IMG/VR virus record: IMGVR_UViG_3300006737_000144 | Span: 1-27,845 of that record | Reading direction: 5' to 3' (one strand) | Length of the DNA stretch: 27,845 nucleotides | From: a virus | Shown: piece by piece, positions 15,437 through 23,539 of the stretch | How the letters are laid out: every line of letters begins with the position of its first letter | Position numbering within the stretch: position 1 is the first letter of the stretch | The notes under the pieces: generated by a model | Seen by the model: only the letters and a program-made list of their open reading frames with translations | The model's database searches: none | Told to the model about the DNA's origin: nothing | Program-made: the position numbers and the translations under genes

Positions 15437-15881
15437 GTCTTATATACGCATATCTATAAAAGTTACTTTTATCTGGACCAAACTTCTTCATTAACCCTTC
15501 GTTTTCAAATCCCAGGTAATCAAGAAATCTAATCCCTTGCTCAAAATCTTCGTTAACCGTCGCTTGTATTCGCTCAAATCTAGGGTGATCTGAAAGAATT
15601 TTATTCCACATTTTTATTATCTTACGCGTGTAAGCTAATGATGAATATTCTTGGTTTCTCAGCAGCACTATCCAGGCTTCAGCTAAATGCGGATAGATCT
15701 CAACTAATCCACCAACACCGATTACCTGGTCATCTTGATATCCAGTATAAGCGGTCCAATAGTTCTGCGTTTTCGTAGTAAAATCGATAAATTTTGCTTG
15801 ATCGTAATTCGTGCCAAATTCTTCAGCGTTCTTCATTAAATCATACAAATGATCTGTATGAAATGGAACGACATACATCAT
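15423..15881 (-). CDS. GNAT-fold protein, T7 gp13-like virion protein (152 aa)
   Basis: GNAT-like protein in the place of T7 gene 13. It begins MMYVVPFHTDHLYDLM, typical of this group, and shows the GNAT layout: a central strand pair (VIGVGGLVEIYPHLAEAWIVL), a long helix (YTRKIIKMWNKIL), then ATVNEDFEQGIRFLDYLGFENEG, where residues before the helix and the GF...EG end correspond to the acetyl-CoA side. T7 gp13 assists virion assembly and is lost from or minor in mature virions. Whether this protein keeps any acetyltransferase activity cannot be told. The start overlaps the tail tubular protein B stop by 4 nt (ATGA), so the two are coupled. Confidence 0.8.
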   Translation of the reverse strand: MMYVVPFHTDHLYDLMKNAEEFGTNYDQAKFIDFTTKTQNYWTAYTGYQDDQVIGVGGLVEIYPHLAEAWIVLLRNQEYSSLAYTRKIIKMWNKILSDHPRFERIQATVNEDFEQGIRFLDYLGFENEGLMKKFGPDKSNFYRYAYIRHGPN

Positions 15882-18469
15882 TCGTCAAACGTCGTTAACC
15901 TTGGATAAAGTGCTAATACGGTTAATGGCAATGCCTGGCTTTGTGTTACAACCACATGTCCATCTGTTTCATAGCCACCATCAAACTCAACTTCTTTATC
16001 ACCTGTAAACATTTCCACCGCTTTATCCATTGGACTTGCTGACGTTCTGAAAGGAATAAGGTCTGTTTGAGAAGATGAACTTCCTACCCTAACACCTAGA
16101 CTTCTATATACGCGAACCGTTACATCATTAACTCTTTTAATCTTACCTTGAGATGTACCCTGCATCCCCCCAGCATCTATTCGCATAGTCTGTAATATAC
16201 TATTATACGAAAGACCAATATGCGCTTTTGTAACTGCTCTATCTAAGGTAACTGCACCACTAGAAACTTGTTTGTCCGTATGCGCTGCACCATTACCAAG
16301 AATTTTAACTGTTTGTCCTTCCAGGTGCGATAATCCAGAAATTGTTGTTGCAGCGGAACCAGAATAGGTCAACCCACTATCAACGAAAAAAGCATCTTCT
16401 ACATCTGTTCCAAAATCAATTGGCTTTAATCTTTCTATATATCTTTTTGTTGCTCCGTTAATAGTTCTTTGTACCACCACATAAACTTCCTCCTCAGATC
16501 TTGTTGAGGAAGGAATAGAAGCTACACTCTCGACCAAAGCGTGTGTTTGGCTTGTGACCGCTAGTCGTGTGCTATCTGAACTTGTCAGCGTTAAATGTCC
16601 TGTTGCCGACGGTGTGGTTTCTGTAACCGTAACAGTATTCGCTGCGGGGTTTGCCACCGTCAGATCCGCATGATTATTCAGCATTGTGTAGATATTATCA
16701 GCAGTTGTATCGTTGTTTGTATTTGGTCGCCAGCCTAATGAACTTGATGCAGCCGAACTACCAGCAGCTTCACTTGTAAATGTAATCGCCGTTCCGTCTG
16801 ATTTGGTAACTGTTATTGTTGAACCAACCGCAATATTTGCATAATCCGTGACCGTGATCGTTGCGGTTCCAGATGATCCACCAATTATGTGATCATGCCA
16901 GGCAACAACCTCTTCTTCCCTGCGGTATGTCATTCCGATAAGTTTTCCGTTTTCCAGGACACACCAAACAATATTATCTGGCTCTTGCTGCAACGTAATT
17001 TCTTTGATCAAACCTTCCGTTATATTCTCAGCCAATATAGTGAGATCTGGTGCATAGTAGCTATCAGAGCCAAAACTATAGGTTAACTCTCTTAATTTTC
17101 TCTTCGCACGCTGCACAAACAAAACAACATTTGCAACACTTACAGGCTGGATGTTTGCCGATCCGTAGCTGGCTTGTCGTAAGATCTGTGTGTTTGTTGG
17201 AGAAATAGGCTCATCTGATGATGCTCTCACAACGAATTCACCACCAGATGTTCCAACTAGCAAAGCGCGGGAAGCCGTAAGGAAGCGTATAACATTTACT
17301 TGGTTTGATCCAATTGTATAGATCAAAGCGGATGAATTGAGAGTTCCCGCGTTAAAATCTTCAAAATCACCCGAAACCGAAAAGAACATTGTTTGTGGCT
17401 GCGTTGCCGTATTAGCAAACACTAACCGTTGCTCAAAGAACACAACACACGACGGAAATCCTGTTGTGGTTGAAAATGCGCCTAAACTCCATTCACTCGT
17501 TGCACCTAGATTGCCTGTTATCGTTACAGACTGCCCAGCAGCTTCATCGACTAAATCATTACTTGGCGCGAACAGAATTGTATCGGCGGTAACTTGAACA
17601 ATGACTAATGCGGTTTGATTATTGCCACCGTTGCTGGCTCCGCTAATTGTAACTGTTTGCCCAACCTTAAAGCCTTCCAGGATAAAATTAGCACCAGTAT
17701 CAGTAATTCGATCATTATGTTCTAGTCCTGTTGAACTTGGATCTCCTTCTTTAAATCCAATTGTTGTGGCGGTATAGCTCGCCATTAGCTCAGTTCTTAG
17801 ATCTTCGTTCTCCTGGACCGCAGCCGTAACTGATGTTGCACTTGAATAAGCGGTAATCTTGGCAAAGCCATCATAAAAATTTATTAACCGTCCCACATCT
17901 GTTGCTGCAAATAAACTAGCCGAAGCCGTAACCGTTACAGATCCAGTAAGCCCACTTGATGATAATGTCGTCGTCGTCGTGTTTTGATCCAACATAGGAC
18001 CGCGCCGAAAATCAACTTCTGTAATTGTCCAGGCAGTATGCCCTGTTCTTGAGATCTTACGCACAGAATGATCTGGATGCACGATATACATAACATCCGC
18101 ACTTTGCGTAAATTTGATATCAGCTATTTGTGCTGACGTATAAGGGGTTGCTACTTCTACGGCACTTCCCCCGCTTACAACCTGCCCACCGTCGCGGTAG
18201 ATCCGAAAGTAGAGATTGCCGAATTCCAGGATATAGGTTTGCTCTACGTTAAATTCAAAAGGTATTAACCTGGTTGCATTTGCACTTGTTTTGACTTCAG
18301 CAATAAACTCTGTCCCAGGTCGTCTTGTTGCGCCACCATGAGCATGGACTAAAAAATTTTGAAGCTGCTTACAACCGTTAGCATATTTGGCGATATCCGT
18401 CCTTCCGTCCAAGCGTGCTGATAACTGACCCGCCGTAAAGTTTGTAAAGGCTGGTGATGCTTTGACCAT
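15878..18469 (-). CDS. Tail tubular protein B / nozzle, T7 gp12-like (863 aa)
   Basis: Tail nozzle protein. The N-terminus is diagnostic: FTAGQLSARLDGRTDIAKYANG, then FLVHAHGGATRRPGTEFI and FEFNVEQTYILEFGNLYFRIY. Further landmarks are VDFRRGPML, FFEQRLVFANTATQPQTMFFS, SGDFEDF, MTYRREEEVVAWHDHIIGG and RTINGATKRYIERL. T7 gp12 is 794 aa, and the extra length here appears to come from inserted beta domains. One, at about residues 530-644 (bases 16538-16880), interrupts the usual junction between AWHDHIIGG and VESVASIPS. Another lies at about 240-315 (GFKVGQTVTISGASNGGNNQT). The gene starts at TAATG shared with the tail tubular protein A stop. The product forms the tail tip with tail tubular protein A and the fibres. 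Confidence 0.92.
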   Translation of the reverse strand: MVKASPAFTNFTAGQLSARLDGRTDIAKYANGCKQLQNFLVHAHGGATRRPGTEFIAEVKTSANATRLIPFEFNVEQTYILEFGNLYFRIYRDGGQVVSGGSAVEVATPYTSAQIADIKFTQSADVMYIVHPDHSVRKISRTGHTAWTITEVDFRRGPMLDQNTTTTTLSSSGLTGSVTVTASASLFAATDVGRLINFYDGFAKITAYSSATSVTAAVQENEDLRTELMASYTATTIGFKEGDPSSTGLEHNDRITDTGANFILEGFKVGQTVTISGASNGGNNQTALVIVQVTADTILFAPSNDLVDEAAGQSVTITGNLGATSEWSLGAFSTTTGFPSCVVFFEQRLVFANTATQPQTMFFSVSGDFEDFNAGTLNSSALIYTIGSNQVNVIRFLTASRALLVGTSGGEFVVRASSDEPISPTNTQILRQASYGSANIQPVSVANVVLFVQRAKRKLRELTYSFGSDSYYAPDLTILAENITEGLIKEITLQQEPDNIVWCVLENGKLIGMTYRREEEVVAWHDHIIGGSSGTATITVTDYANIAVGSTITVTKSDGTAITFTSEAAGSSAASSSLGWRPNTNNDTTADNIYTMLNNHADLTVANPAANTVTVTETTPSATGHLTLTSSDSTRLAVTSQTHALVESVASIPSSTRSEEEVYVVVQRTINGATKRYIERLKPIDFGTDVEDAFFVDSGLTYSGSAATTISGLSHLEGQTVKILGNGAAHTDKQVSSGAVTLDRAVTKAHIGLSYNSILQTMRIDAGGMQGTSQGKIKRVNDVTVRVYRSLGVRVGSSSSQTDLIPFRTSASPMDKAVEMFTGDKEVEFDGGYETDGHVVVTQSQALPLTVLALYPRLTTFDE

Positions 18470-19059
18470 TAGATCCTCGCGTTAATAAACTCATTTGCTT
18501 CAAGTGTCATTCGATCTGAAGTCGAAGAATTACTTGCAGATGCACCCTCTACCGCATCCATAAATCTTGCTTCACTAACTGTCTGCTCATACTTCGCTTG
18601 CATCGCATTACCTAGAGCCACAGAGTTTGTGAGGGGATAAGCAAAATCAGCAGCTAATGCCACACTAATTGTTTCGATTAAACCCGCATCATATTTGTTT
18701 ATGTCTAATTCCCTGGCGATATAGATTAGATTTATTGTTGCTTCGTCTGTAAGTATCTTTCGTCCTTCCAGGTTAAAAACAATAGAACTTGTGTCCAGGT
18801 TTACAGGACGTAGACAATACGGATCTACTGGTAATGAAAACGCATTTGCAAATTCAAATGCAGGTGATGTTGCATCTGGTGTTAAAGTCACCCTGGTCAA
18901 TAGGCAATTCCAATTATGGGATCGACATACACGATCTCTAATAAAATCATAACGCTGGTTACATAATCGCGCTGCCTTACTATCTTCCGTAAATGCAGCA
19001 ATATTGGATGCACCAATCATGTTTAGTGCTGAATTACAAAGATCAACTTTACTTGCCAT
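18469..19059 (-). CDS. Tail tubular protein A / adaptor, T7 gp11-like (196 aa)
   Basis: Adaptor ring protein joining portal and nozzle. The start was set at the ATG at 19059 (MASKVDLCNSALNMIG), which gives the family's normal N-terminus and exactly the 196 aa of T7 gp11; the frame is open 15 codons upstream, but that part would be read through the terminator hairpin. Family features are SKAARLCNQRYDFIRDRVCR followed by HNWNCLLTRVTL, then a LPVDPYCLRPVNLD segment, and a helical end (EARFMDAVEG). The gene overlaps tail tubular protein B as TAATG. A terminator lies directly upstream, so transcription must read through it or restart. Confidence 0.9.
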   Translation of the reverse strand: MASKVDLCNSALNMIGASNIAAFTEDSKAARLCNQRYDFIRDRVCRSHNWNCLLTRVTLTPDATSPAFEFANAFSLPVDPYCLRPVNLDTSSIVFNLEGRKILTDEATINLIYIARELDINKYDAGLIETISVALAADFAYPLTNSVALGNAMQAKYEQTVSEARFMDAVEGASASNSSTSDRMTLEANEFINARI

Positions 19060-19072
19060 AATAAATCCATTG

Positions 19073-19102
19073 AAAAAAGAAAAGGGGGTTTCCCCCCTTC
19101 TC
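19073..19102 (-). terminator. Strong intrinsic terminator after the capsid genes
   Basis: On the minus strand the RNA forms a 10-bp stem (GAGAAGGGGG with CCCCCUUUUC, one G-U pair) closed by a GAAA tetraloop, then six U residues. It lies 10 nt after the decoration-like gene and 13 nt before the tail tubular protein A start. It is well placed to make capsid mRNA more abundant than tail mRNA, like Tphi after gene 10 in T7. Confidence 0.9.
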
Positions 19103-19112
19103 AATTAAAAGT

Positions 19113-19577
19113 TTATGATTGGACCCACATCATTGTTAAAGCAACTGTGCCTGTGCCAGCAGCACCGCCCATAGTTACCGTAACAGTTTTGCCATCTTCA
19201 TTAGCATCAACTTCTTCTCCGTTTAACAAAGCCAAAGTCGCTACAACGTCTACGATCTGTGCAGATGTAGATGCTGCTGCTGCTTTATACGCTGCTGCCG
19301 ATGCTGATACGTCAGTTCCGTCAGCATCTTTGTGTGCTGCAAAACCAACAGATAAAGTGGTTGAAGATCCCATAGCATCATGCGCAAGAGATCCCGAAAG
19401 AATTCTTGCGCCATCTGGTAATGTAAACATTTCGATTATGTCACCAGAAGCTAAAGATGATGCTTCATATGTTGCCCTCGCAACTCTTACTTCTCCACCA
19501 AGTTCGTTTGCTTTTACAAGCTCTCTTGGGGTGTTCTGAGTTCTTTGGGTTTGTACGTCAGAATATACTGTTGCCAT
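19113..19577 (-). CDS. Capsid decoration-like structural protein (154 aa)
   Basis: Probable minor head protein. It begins MATVYSDVQTQRTQ, contains EVRVARATYEASSLASGDII, then FTLPDGARILSGSL and AMGSSTTLSVGFAAHKDADG, and ends in a beta strand (VALTMMWVQS). This order (ATYEASSLASG, LPxGARxL, LGSSTTLSVG) is a widespread family next to capsid genes in marine phages, from memory. It is Ala/Gly/Thr-rich and mostly beta, without a membrane segment. GGGGAG lies 8-9 nt before the ATG. It sits 13 nt after the major capsid gene and before a strong terminator, so it belongs to the highly expressed capsid unit. A decoration role is inference from position. Confidence 0.7.
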   Translation of the reverse strand: MATVYSDVQTQRTQNTPRELVKANELGGEVRVARATYEASSLASGDIIEMFTLPDGARILSGSLAHDAMGSSTTLSVGFAAHKDADGTDVSASAAAYKAAAASTSAQIVDVVATLALLNGEEVDANEDGKTVTVTMGGAAGTGTVALTMMWVQS

Positions 19578-19590
19578 TTTCTATTCTCCC

Positions 19591-20454
19591 CTACGCGCTT
19601 TCATCGCATATTATGGAAATTACTTTGGCTTCTTCCATCCTAGTTGCTCCGAATGTGGCGCAATAGAATACCTGGGTGGAATAGCTTTTATCTGGTCGCT
19701 TGTCGATTTCAGCCATTACATTTCGCCCAACTGCCAGAGTGATCCCACTTTCAGCGAAAGCAAAACACGTTCTGTTGTTTCCAGATTTTGCCAACCTATT
19801 AGAAACATGGAATTCCATGCCCATGTAGGAAGATATCGATCCAGTTGTTAAAGCCCTAATTGTGTTAAAATCAGAACTTGTTACCTGGGTTGTGTTCAAC
19901 AGACTTTCGATCTGCGCTGGACTAACAACAATGTGCAATCTCTCAGACGGATCAACATTGCCTTCGCTAAATATTTTTCGTGTTTGTATTAGCTTTGCAA
20001 TTGTTAAATCGGCTGATCCATGTGCAATTATTTGTGCAGACGGAAGTGCAGTTGACGTTGCTCCAGCTTTTCCTGTTAAGGAAGTCCCTGTTGCAGCAGC
20101 AATAATTTCGTCATCTATTGCTCGACCCATCGCATATCCAGCACTTTGGCTATAGACATTTGTGGGGTCTGCAAGAGTGGCGACTTTATCCGCATCGTCA
20201 ATCATGTCTGCCCATTCGTATGTTTCCATCACAACCATTCTTCTGGAGTGTGGTGTTTCTAGCAATGGTGTATCACCATGTCTCGATGTTCGTTTAACGG
20301 CAGCCGTACTACCAACCTGGTCGAAAAAAGCCTTTTCTCCAGTTACGCTTTCTTCACGAACCGCACCTCTGAGAAGTGACCCTTTCTGTTGGGACAAAGT
20401 GGTAATATTAGCTGAAAATTGTTGCACAAACGCATTAGTAATTTGATTACTCAT
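19591..20454 (-). CDS. Major capsid protein, Phage_capsid_2-like (287 aa)
   Basis: Major capsid protein. Features include FVQQFSANITTLSQQKGSLL at the N-terminus, RTSRHGDTPLLETPHSRR, then YEWADMIDDADKVATLADPT, which is the best family marker. Residues about 170-200 (RLHIVVSPAQIESLLNTTQV) and a C-terminal ATFGATRMEEAKVISIICDE also fit the HK97-type capsid fold family Phage_capsid_2. At 287 aa it is shorter than T7 gp10A (345 aa). AGG lies 6 nt before the ATG. It is preceded by a leader with its own promoter and hairpins and followed by a decoration-like gene and a terminator. I see no slippery site for a frameshifted longer form. Confidence 0.88.
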   Translation of the reverse strand: MSNQITNAFVQQFSANITTLSQQKGSLLRGAVREESVTGEKAFFDQVGSTAAVKRTSRHGDTPLLETPHSRRMVVMETYEWADMIDDADKVATLADPTNVYSQSAGYAMGRAIDDEIIAAATGTSLTGKAGATSTALPSAQIIAHGSADLTIAKLIQTRKIFSEGNVDPSERLHIVVSPAQIESLLNTTQVTSSDFNTIRALTTGSISSYMGMEFHVSNRLAKSGNNRTCFAFAESGITLAVGRNVMAEIDKRPDKSYSTQVFYCATFGATRMEEAKVISIICDESA

Positions 20455-20605
20455 GTCGTACCTTTCAGTTAAAGATTAAATTAAATCGCTACCTAACTTT
20501 TTGTCAGACGAAGGTTTTTTCAGTTTGAGGTCTGCACCTACTGGACCGCTAACGGTTATCCAGGTTGATGGTCACACTTTAAATAATCGGGCAGATGCTT
20601 GTCGA
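20455..20605 (-). promoter_or_regulatory. Capsid leader: two hairpins and a sigma70-like promoter
   Basis: This 151-nt gap has no gene. In transcription order it holds a hairpin at 20563-20541 (CTGG, a 3-nt bulge, ACCG, a 4-nt loop, CGGTCCAG), a second hairpin at 20539-20528 (AGGT-GCAG-ACCT), then a promoter-like pair: CTGACA (20507-20502) and TTTAAT (20485-20480) with a 16-nt spacer. Initiation would fall about 20 nt before the capsid ATG. Each hexamer matches consensus at five of six bases. The promoter is a prediction. Confidence 0.45.
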
Positions 20606-21436
20606 TTATTCGGTTGGTGTAATCAATTCTTGTAGTCGTAAGGCTTCTTGAACCGCATATTGATGTTCTGGATCTTTGTTATTCCAGAAGGGACCGCCTT
20701 GTCGCTTGATCTCAGCCAATTTTGCTCTGGCAACTTCGGGTGTCATACCGCCAGAAGTTTTCGCTCCTTCCAGGCTATCTTCACCAATTTTGCCTTTTAT
20801 AAAATCACCAACACCAACAAACGCTTTTATGAAATCTGGATGATCACCCAGGGTTCTACCGTCTGCTAGTTTTAGCTGCGTTAAATCCGCTGCATCAAAT
20901 TGTGCTATGGCTGCGTTTCCAATTTTTAATTTATCATCAAACGCTGCGCCGTATTCCTGTTTTATGCTATTTACACCCTCTTCGCGTAATTGATTAGCCG
21001 ATGTTGCATTTTGCCCTTCTTGCTGCTGCGTAACTTTTTGATACTCATTCAGCATGGCTTGTGCTTGTCTGTTATTCAATCCAGCCTTATGGGATGTGTC
21101 TCTAAACCAGCTTAGAAGTCCCTCATCTGCCGTTTGTCCTTCGGGCATCTCAACATTAAGTTTATACTCAGTAGCTTCTGCTGGTCGTCCCATGCGTGTA
21201 TAAACCTCATTCCATTGCTCATCTGATGCATCACTTCCTGGTACTGGTATCTTATCCGCACCAATTAAGGCTTGCTGGTGAGCATGGCTTTTTAATAGAG
21301 ATCCTAAATTCTTGTGTGTTTCAAAAACTCTATTTCCTTTGACTTCTTCTGGTATTTCATTTTTCCAATCGAATGTCGTTTCAGACGGAGTTATCGACGT
21401 TTCTGTCGGCTCCGCTACCTGGGTTTCTTCATTCAT
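20606..21436 (-). CDS. Scaffolding / capsid assembly protein (276 aa)
   Basis: Probable scaffold that guides procapsid assembly. It is acidic and helical, begins MNEETQVAEPTETS, and carries the recurrent marine-phage segment GADKIPVPGSDASDEQWNEV then YTRMGRPAEATEYKL. A long Gln-rich helix follows (RQAQAMLNEYQKVTQQQEGQ), then REEGVNSIKQEYGAAFDDKL, and a C-terminal part with MTPEVARAKLAEIKRQGGPF and DPEHQYAVQEALRLQELI. It lies directly before the capsid gene, the standard scaffold position. The ATG overlaps the Bbp19-like gene by 8 nt. No protease motif is visible, so the scaffold is probably not self-cleaving. Confidence 0.85.
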   Translation of the reverse strand: MNEETQVAEPTETSITPSETTFDWKNEIPEEVKGNRVFETHKNLGSLLKSHAHQQALIGADKIPVPGSDASDEQWNEVYTRMGRPAEATEYKLNVEMPEGQTADEGLLSWFRDTSHKAGLNNRQAQAMLNEYQKVTQQQEGQNATSANQLREEGVNSIKQEYGAAFDDKLKIGNAAIAQFDAADLTQLKLADGRTLGDHPDFIKAFVGVGDFIKGKIGEDSLEGAKTSGGMTPEVARAKLAEIKRQGGPFWNNKDPEHQYAVQEALRLQELITPTE

Positions 21437-21653
21437 CTTGTGCTATATCCTCTCTGTCTTGTGGTTCTGCCAGCATATTGTGAATAAACAGTATTACAGA
21501 TCGCTGACCTTCTCTGAACGCTGCTTCGTTACTATCGGGAACATATGTCGATGATTGCATATGAAATCGTAGTCCAAGATCCTCTAAAACGGTTTCACCG
21601 TCTGGAGTTTCCATTGCCATTTTGTAGGCTGCTTTTAAATCCTCTATCGTCAT
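21429..21653 (-). CDS. Bbp19-like small phage protein (74 aa)
   Basis: Small protein similar to the Bbp19-like phage family found between portal and scaffold genes. Visible family traits are an early helix with METPDGETVLEDLGLRFHM, a Ser/Thr-rich link (SSTYVPDSNEAAFREGQRS) and a C-terminal hydrophobic helix (VILFIHNMLAEP). The pattern resembles that family from memory. It is coupled to the portal gene by an ATGA overlap and overlaps the scaffold start by 8 nt. Its function is not known; the constant position beside portal and scaffold suggests a head-assembly role. Confidence 0.65.
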   Translation of the reverse strand: MTIEDLKAAYKMAMETPDGETVLEDLGLRFHMQSSTYVPDSNEAAFREGQRSVILFIHNMLAEPQDREDIAQDE

Positions 21654-23248
21654 TTATTGACCGCTGCTACCATTGGTGCTGCTTTGCCCATCGCTTCAGC
21701 TTGTTGTGCCAACTGTTGTTGTTCCATCATCATCTGCTGCTGCGCTGCTTTTTCTTCTCTTGTCCTGGCAACATCATCATCGCTTTTAATAACTGTGGCT
21801 GGAATTCCCAGCGTTTTAATTAAATGCTTCGCCACACCATCGAAGTCCACAAAGTCAAAAACCGCTGGATTAAGTTGTCCTATTGGACCCATTAGTTCTA
21901 ACATTTGAGTGAGGGATGTAACATCGACTTGTCGCTGCGCTTTTGCGAGTGGCGAAACATATTCAATTTCTATATCAGTTGTCTGTAGAGTTTCGGGCGG
22001 TACTGGAAACTTCTGTGATCGTGATAGAATATTATACACCCTGGTTATCATTGGTTGCAGCATTTCAACCTGCACTCGAAACATCGCTGGACCAAGTAGT
22101 CTCATTTTTTCCTCAGTCCTGGAAACCACTTCTGTGGCGGTCATCTGTGGACCTGTGCCCATGACTAATTGATCAATATAATAAGCAGATCTAATTGCGT
22201 TCCGTCGCTGCTCCTCCATATTTAGTCCCAGCGGATTATTTGCACCAATGTTTAAAGGCTCAATACGATCTCTCGTACCAGATCTATAAAAATTTAAACC
22301 CGACGGAACCGTTTTAATCGGTAGAATAAAGCTATCATCTGGAACCAATAACGGTGGATCTACTTGCTTTTGCGCTGCTCTAATCGTTGTTTCGCTCATT
22401 TTATTGAGCATTTTGATATCAGCCAATGCCGTCATAGAAACGGATCGTCCATAAATTTCGGTACTGCTTTTCTGAAACCTGGGGACTACATAACTAAATT
22501 CCTGGAAACCGCCTTCTGATAACACGACTTTTTCTGTTGGCTCAAAATAAACAGATGCAAACGGCGCATTTTCCTTGGTAACACTTGTGATATCATAATT
22601 ATCTCTTGGATATACGGCATGAACTAACTCTACCTGCTCATGCGGATATTCGTTAATTCTATCCTTCATTTTTATACTTAAACCATCTAAGCCAAAACGA
22701 TCACGCATAGCGTGTCCAGGCATTGAGAACACACGAAAAACCGTATCAATTCGCCCTCTTTTGTCCTCAGATACAAAACATTCGCCAATATGCCTGGTAG
22801 AGAAATTCACATCCGTCAGATCATCTTGCTCGATAAACATAACGCTTGTACCAAACACAACCAGATCCATATACATTTCATGGACTTGTTCAGAGAAATT
22901 ACTGCGTTGAAATGTGCGATACATAATATCTTCAACCGCTAATAACCATTCTCTCGCCTGGTCATTTCCATTAAGGCTGGGATCTCTAAATTCAAGCGTA
23001 AACCATTTTGTAGACATATTCGTTAACATGCCATGTAAAGATGCAGCCAATAACTCCGCTGCATGGATCGCCGTACCGTCAAAAATCAATTGTGATCTTT
23101 TATCACCCTTGGTTCGTGTTCTAGTGATATCTGCTTTCCTGGGCATTACATAATCGGCTAATTCTTGCCAATGCGTTTCCCATGTCGTTCTATGATTTCT
23201 TAACTGCGAAAGCTGATTATCCAGAACTTCTGCTACTTCATCTGACAT
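21650..23248 (-). CDS. Portal / head-tail connector, T7 gp8-like (532 aa)
   Basis: Dodecameric portal through which DNA enters and leaves the capsid. The protein matches the T7-type connector family: an N-terminal NHRTTWETHWQELADYVMPR, then FDGTAIHAAELLAASLHGML and TNMSTKWFTLEFRD, which is highly characteristic, then SNFSEQVHEMYMDLVVFGTS. The C-terminal half has YYIDQLVMGTGPQMTATEVV (the clip/wing region), EEKMRLLGP and a Gln-rich terminal helix (QQQMMMEQQQLAQQ). T7 gp8 is 536 aa, so the length is normal. The ATG follows the upstream stop without a gap. Confidence 0.93.
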   Translation of the reverse strand: MSDEVAEVLDNQLSQLRNHRTTWETHWQELADYVMPRKADITRTRTKGDKRSQLIFDGTAIHAAELLAASLHGMLTNMSTKWFTLEFRDPSLNGNDQAREWLLAVEDIMYRTFQRSNFSEQVHEMYMDLVVFGTSVMFIEQDDLTDVNFSTRHIGECFVSEDKRGRIDTVFRVFSMPGHAMRDRFGLDGLSIKMKDRINEYPHEQVELVHAVYPRDNYDITSVTKENAPFASVYFEPTEKVVLSEGGFQEFSYVVPRFQKSSTEIYGRSVSMTALADIKMLNKMSETTIRAAQKQVDPPLLVPDDSFILPIKTVPSGLNFYRSGTRDRIEPLNIGANNPLGLNMEEQRRNAIRSAYYIDQLVMGTGPQMTATEVVSRTEEKMRLLGPAMFRVQVEMLQPMITRVYNILSRSQKFPVPPETLQTTDIEIEYVSPLAKAQRQVDVTSLTQMLELMGPIGQLNPAVFDFVDFDGVAKHLIKTLGIPATVIKSDDDVARTREEKAAQQQMMMEQQQLAQQAEAMGKAAPMVAAVNK

Positions 23249-23539
23249 TTAGCCACCTAGTGTTGTTTTGTATGCCGTACCCAGCGATCCTGTGAGCATT
23301 GGTTTTCTTACTGGTGTTGCTCCAGATAAACCGCCAGCACCAGATAACATCGTTCTAGTCCGTTTGTTTCCTGTCCCAGCATATCCTGTACCAGTAGATG
23401 CACCGACTGCGGATTTCGGATTAACCGAAGCGGTTTCTGTTACCTCAGTTGGTTCCACTTTTGGTGTTGGTTTTACAACTGGTTCTGGTGCGGGTGTTGG
23501 TTCTGGCTGCGGTGGTGCTTTTGGTGATGGTTTTCCCAT
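23249..23539 (-). CDS. Pro-rich small protein B, next to portal (96 aa)
   Basis: Unknown function. The first 45 residues are Pro/Glu/Lys-rich and likely disordered (MGKPSPKAPPQPEPTPAPEP). The C-terminal half holds RTMLSGAGGLSGATPVRKPM followed by LTGSLGTAY, which parallels the end of the 76-aa protein at 23933-24163 (QTVLTGPQGL then GLLSG...Y). The two look like diverged paralogues on either side of the GNAT-like gene. Similar T-x-L-(S/T)-G-x-x-G-L tails occur in small proteins near portal genes of marine phages, from memory. It starts at TAATG shared with the GNAT stop and ends exactly before the portal ATG. Confidence 0.65.
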   Translation of the reverse strand: MGKPSPKAPPQPEPTPAPEPVVKPTPKVEPTEVTETASVNPKSAVGASTGTGYAGTGNKRTRTMLSGAGGLSGATPVRKPMLTGSLGTAYKTTLGG

